Assembly (NCBI GenBank): GCA_018266215.1
Contig: JAFEAV010000003.1
Coordinates: 62,001-126,000, forward strand
Direction of reading: 5' to 3'
Length of the DNA stretch: 64,000 bases
DNA from: Cyanobacteria bacterium SZAS LIN-3
GTDB taxonomy: Bacteria > Cyanobacteriota > Vampirovibrionia > Obscuribacterales > Obscuribacteraceae
In this document: positions 61,224-64,000 of the stretch, piece after piece
How positions within the stretch are numbered: the stretch's first letter is position 1
How the letters are laid out: each line of letters begins with the position of its first letter
Notes under the pieces: generated by a model
Told to the model about the DNA's origin: nothing
What the model saw: the letters and a program-made list of their open reading frames with translations, nothing else
Database searches by the model: none
Made by a program: the position numbers and the translations under genes

Positions 61224-64000
61224 CGGTGCCCTCGAAGTCGACAACGCAGCTCAAAGACTCTATGGGCCAGACTTCTGCTCTGAGCAGAGTGGTTGTGGCG
61301 GTGCGGCCCAGGGAAAAGCCCGAGAGCTTTGCCCTGTACTGGATCGTTTTCCCCTCAGCCGATCAGTCTATTGGTGAGCGTGAAAGAGAAATTATCGCCG
61401 CTGTCCTGGCCGACGAACTGATTGATCAGGTCTGGCTGGAGGAGCAGGGCGCTCGCGCCGCCGGCTGGCAGCAGAAATTTATCGATGAGGGTTATAGCTG
61501 GTTTGCCGAGAAGCAATACCTGCCGGGTGTGACCGACAATCTGGCCCATACTATTGAAGAGGCCCTGCATCTCAAGGGCTTCCCCGAAGGCACAAGGGTA
61601 TGTTCCGGCCATGGATATCTGCTCAAGAGCGAAGCCGGTAGGACGGCCGAGTCGCTTATGCAGGATGCCTGCTACAAGCTCTATCATCCCCTGACCGAAA
61701 AATTTGTCGTGCATGCCCTCAATGCCGACGCCTCCGCCGACTATCTGCTTTTCCCGGAGCGGGCCCAGGCGATTTCACATAGCTTCGAATATGTCGATCT
61801 CAATGTCGACGATCAGGCACTGATGAAACTGAGCAGTGAAAAACTTCTCGCACTCTCCCTGGCGGAAATGAAAGCGGTGCAGGAGCACTTTTTCCAGAGC
61901 GACAGTCCAATCAACCAGTCCGGTCGCGATCGCCAGGAAGCGGGATTGCAGGCCAGTCCCACCGATGTGGAGCTGGAGGTTATCGCCCAGACCTGGTCCG
62001 AACATTGCAAGCACAAGATATTCGGCGCCGCCATTGTGCATCATGAGTTTGATCAAGACGGCTGTGAAAAACCAACGCGTACAGTGCATGTGGACAGCCT
62101 GTACAAGACTTACATCCAGGGCCCGACGCATGAGCTCATGCACAAGCGCGACGACTTGCTCTCCGTCTTTGAAGACAATTCAGGGGTGGTGAAATGGAGT
62201 GATAAGCAGGCTGTTTGCTTCAAGGTCGAGACTCACAATTCGCCCTCGGCTCTCGAGCCCTACGGCGGTGCCCTCACCGGTATCCTTGGTGTGAACCGCG
62301 ATATCCTCGGCACCGGTCTGGGTGCCAGACCGATTTTCAATACCGATGTCTTTTGCTTCGCCTATCCCTCGGACAAGTTGCCGCAACGGCCCAAGTTGCT
62401 GCCGGCCAAGACTATTCTTGACGGTGTGCGCCTGGGCGTGGAAGACGGCGGCAATAAGAGCGGCATCCCCACAGTCAATGGTGCTGTCTACTTCCACGAC
62501 GGCTACCGCGCCAAGCCCCTTGTATTTTGCGGTACAGGCGGCATCCTGCCGCTGGCAGTAGCGGGTGAAAAGGGCTATCTCAAGCATACAAAAGTGGGAG
62601 ACCGCATTGTCATGGCCGGCGGTCGAGTGGGCAAGGACGGCGTGCACGGCGCTACTTTTTCCTCCGAGTCGCTAAATGAAAACAGTCCCGCCCAGGCGGT
62701 CCAGATTGGTGATCCCTTTACCCAGAAGCGTCTCATGGACTTTGTCCTTGAGGCCCGCGATCTGGGGCTTATCACCGGACTGACCGACAACGGTGCCGGT
62801 GGTCTGTCCTCTTCCATTGGTGAAATGGCTACCATCACCGGTGGTGCCACAATCGAACTGCAAAATATTCCTCTCAAGTACCCCGGTCTTGCCGACTGGG
62901 AAATTGTCGTCTCCGAATCCCAGGAGCGCATGAGTCTTTCTACCCGCGACTTTGCCGCCCTGGAAGCACTGGCACGCAAGCACAGCGTGGAAGTGACCAA
63001 TATCGGCGAGTTTACCGATGATGGTTATTTCCGTGTACTGCGCGGCGGTAAAACAATTGCCCTGCTCAATTTGCATTTCCTGCACAAGGGCGCGCCGCGG
63101 CTGGAGCTGACATCCCGTTATGTCGCGCACTATTCGGATACGGCCCATGTGAGCGAGGGCGCCGGTGGCCTGACGGCTCCTGATAATCTTGATCACAAAG
63201 CCACTCTTTTGAAATTGCTGGCTCATCCTAATATCTGCAGTCGAGAAAAAATTATTCGTCGCTATGATCACGAAGTGCAGGGCGGCAGCGTCATCAAACC
63301 GCTCATGGGTCCAGCCCAGATGGCGCCCTGCGATAGTGCTGTAATCATGCCGGATCCCGGCGATCGGCAGGGTCTTGTCGTTTCTAATGGTCTTTGCCCG
63401 CAGCTCAGTCAATTTGACGGTTGGCTGATGGCTGTCTGCGCCGTCGATGAGGCCGTGCGCAATCAGGTCTGTGTGGGAGCCGATCCTGCCAGCATTACCC
63501 TGCTCGATAATTTTTGCTGGACGGATCCCGTGCCCGGGCCGCGCAATCCCCAGGCGGAGGAGAAACTGGCGATTCTGGTCCGTGCCTGTATGGGTCTGGC
63601 CGACATCTGTCGTGCTTACGGCGCGCCGCTTATCTCGGGCAAAGACAGCATGAAAAATGACTTCGACGACGGTGTTATCCGCCTGTCGGTGCCGCCTACC
63701 CTGCTGGTTTCGGCCATGGGCAAAATTGGTGACGCCGCCAACGCCATATCAATGGAATTCAAACAAGCTGGCGATCTGATCTATTTGCTCTCCGCCGGTT
63801 CGCCGGCACTGGCCGCCAGTGTTTTGACCGAAGTGGCCGAACTGCATTGTGACAGGGCGGTCAAATTGCGTCTGCCCGCCCTCAATATAGAAGCGGCCGC
63901 TCGCATGTACAGAGCCCTTTATGAGCTTATCGCCGAGGGGCTGGTCCATTCCGCACATGATCTTTCGGAGGGCGGTTTGCTGGTCGCACTGGCCGAGTCG
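61220..64000 (+). CDS. purL: Phosphoribosylformylglycinamidine synthase, large form (partial)
   Basis: The gene starts at ATG 61220, behind AAGGAG, overlapping the purN stop, and runs off the window after 927 codons without a stop. It makes FGAM from FGAR, glutamine and ATP. A PurS-like N-terminal stretch (VVVAVRPREKP) is followed by the active-site QTWSEHCKHK, KVETHNSPSALEPYGGA, GLTDNGAGGLSSSIGEM and the second AIRS-like half with KDSMKN and SAHDLSEGGLLVALAES. The size and the PurS-like N-terminus point to the long single-chain type; a C-terminal glutaminase domain is expected beyond the window. Confidence 0.95.
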   Translation, partial: MTVPSKSTTQLKDSMGQTSALSRVVVAVRPREKPESFALYWIVFPSADQSIGEREREIIAAVLADELIDQVWLEEQGARAAGWQQKFIDEGYSWFAEKQYLPGVTDNLAHTIEEALHLKGFPEGTRVCSGHGYLLKSEAGRTAESLMQDACYKLYHPLTEKFVVHALNADASADYLLFPERAQAISHSFEYVDLNVDDQALMKLSSEKLLALSLAEMKAVQEHFFQSDSPINQSGRDRQEAGLQASPTDVELEVIAQTWSEHCKHKIFGAAIVHHEFDQDGCEKPTRTVHVDSLYKTYIQGPTHELMHKRDDLLSVFEDNSGVVKWSDKQAVCFKVETHNSPSALEPYGGALTGILGVNRDILGTGLGARPIFNTDVFCFAYPSDKLPQRPKLLPAKTILDGVRLGVEDGGNKSGIPTVNGAVYFHDGYRAKPLVFCGTGGILPLAVAGEKGYLKHTKVGDRIVMAGGRVGKDGVHGATFSSESLNENSPAQAVQIGDPFTQKRLMDFVLEARDLGLITGLTDNGAGGLSSSIGEMATITGGATIELQNIPLKYPGLADWEIVVSESQERMSLSTRDFAALEALARKHSVEVTNIGEFTDDGYFRVLRGGKTIALLNLHFLHKGAPRLELTSRYVAHYSDTAHVSEGAGGLTAPDNLDHKATLLKLLAHPNICSREKIIRRYDHEVQGGSVIKPLMGPAQMAPCDSAVIMPDPGDRQGLVVSNGLCPQLSQFDGWLMAVCAVDEAVRNQVCVGADPASITLLDNFCWTDPVPGPRNPQAEEKLAILVRACMGLADICRAYGAPLISGKDSMKNDFDDGVIRLSVPPTLLVSAMGKIGDAANAISMEFKQAGDLIYLLSAGSPALAASVLTEVAELHCDRAVKLRLPALNIEAAARMYRALYELIAEGLVHSAHDLSEGGLLVALAES

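Overview
The window reads as chromosome of a diderm, free-living heterotrophic bacterium. Many proteins carry cleavable signal peptides, one is a lipoprotein, and alpha-2-macroglobulin, TonB-C-like and LysM proteins are present. TPR proteins are unusually frequent, as are secreted proteins of unknown function. This content would suit a non-photosynthetic cyanobacterial sister lineage (Vampirovibrionia, for example Obscuribacterales), but that is inference; no rRNA, tRNA or ribosomal-protein gene is present to settle it. I saw no tRNA, CRISPR array, insertion sequence or prophage. Most of the window is GC-rich (sampled lines 53-73 %), but the alpha-2-macroglobulin block at 1-7930 has many stretches of 33-45 % GC.

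Layout. 1-7.9 kb: two tandem alpha-2-macroglobulin genes on the minus strand; the downstream copy has an in-frame TAA, after which the homologous frame stays open to the window edge. 8-11.9 kb: an unknown protein overlapping a stand-alone Clp N-domain protein, an LLM flavin oxidoreductase, and a DeoR regulator divergent from a HAD phosphatase across a 10-bp-phased repeat array. 11.9-21.5 kb: secreted unknowns, a DUF1800/DUF1501 pair, a YwqG-like DUF1963 protein, a TPR protein, a lipoprotein and a Cys-type glutathione peroxidase. 21.5-24 kb: serC-serA (serine biosynthesis) behind a structured leader. 24-33.6 kb: a GT1-type glycosyltransferase, a TonB-C-like protein, a TPR-alpha/beta-hydrolase fusion, a hexose-6-phosphate mutarotase, a CPA2-type antiporter and a nitroreductase.

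33.6-41.3 kb is the most intriguing block. A four-gene minus-strand run (response regulator, soluble histidine kinase, TonB-C/TPR secreted protein, ferredoxin-metallo-beta-lactamase fusion) diverges from a 1175-residue protein built of tandem MshEN-like (PilB/GspE N-terminal) modules, a long EAKKLEA coiled coil, a Pro/Ala linker and C-terminal TPRs, with no ATPase domain. 41.4-49.8 kb: small unknowns, a class III aminotransferase next to a HAD-IB phosphatase, a YD-like repeat protein, membrane proteins and a two-LysM protein with a His-rich tail. 49.8-56.4 kb: secreted low-complexity proteins (GYPGY repeats, a Gln-rich tail), a UMF1-type MFS transporter, an HExxH metallopeptidase with a CxxCH motif and an NlpC/P60 hydrolase. 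56.5-64 kb: a tight purine operon purF-purC-purD-purN-purL, with purL running off the window.

Recurring regulatory features: at least five likely TTG starts behind good ribosome-binding sites, and three genes for exported proteins whose ribosome-binding site lies in or against an inverted repeat.
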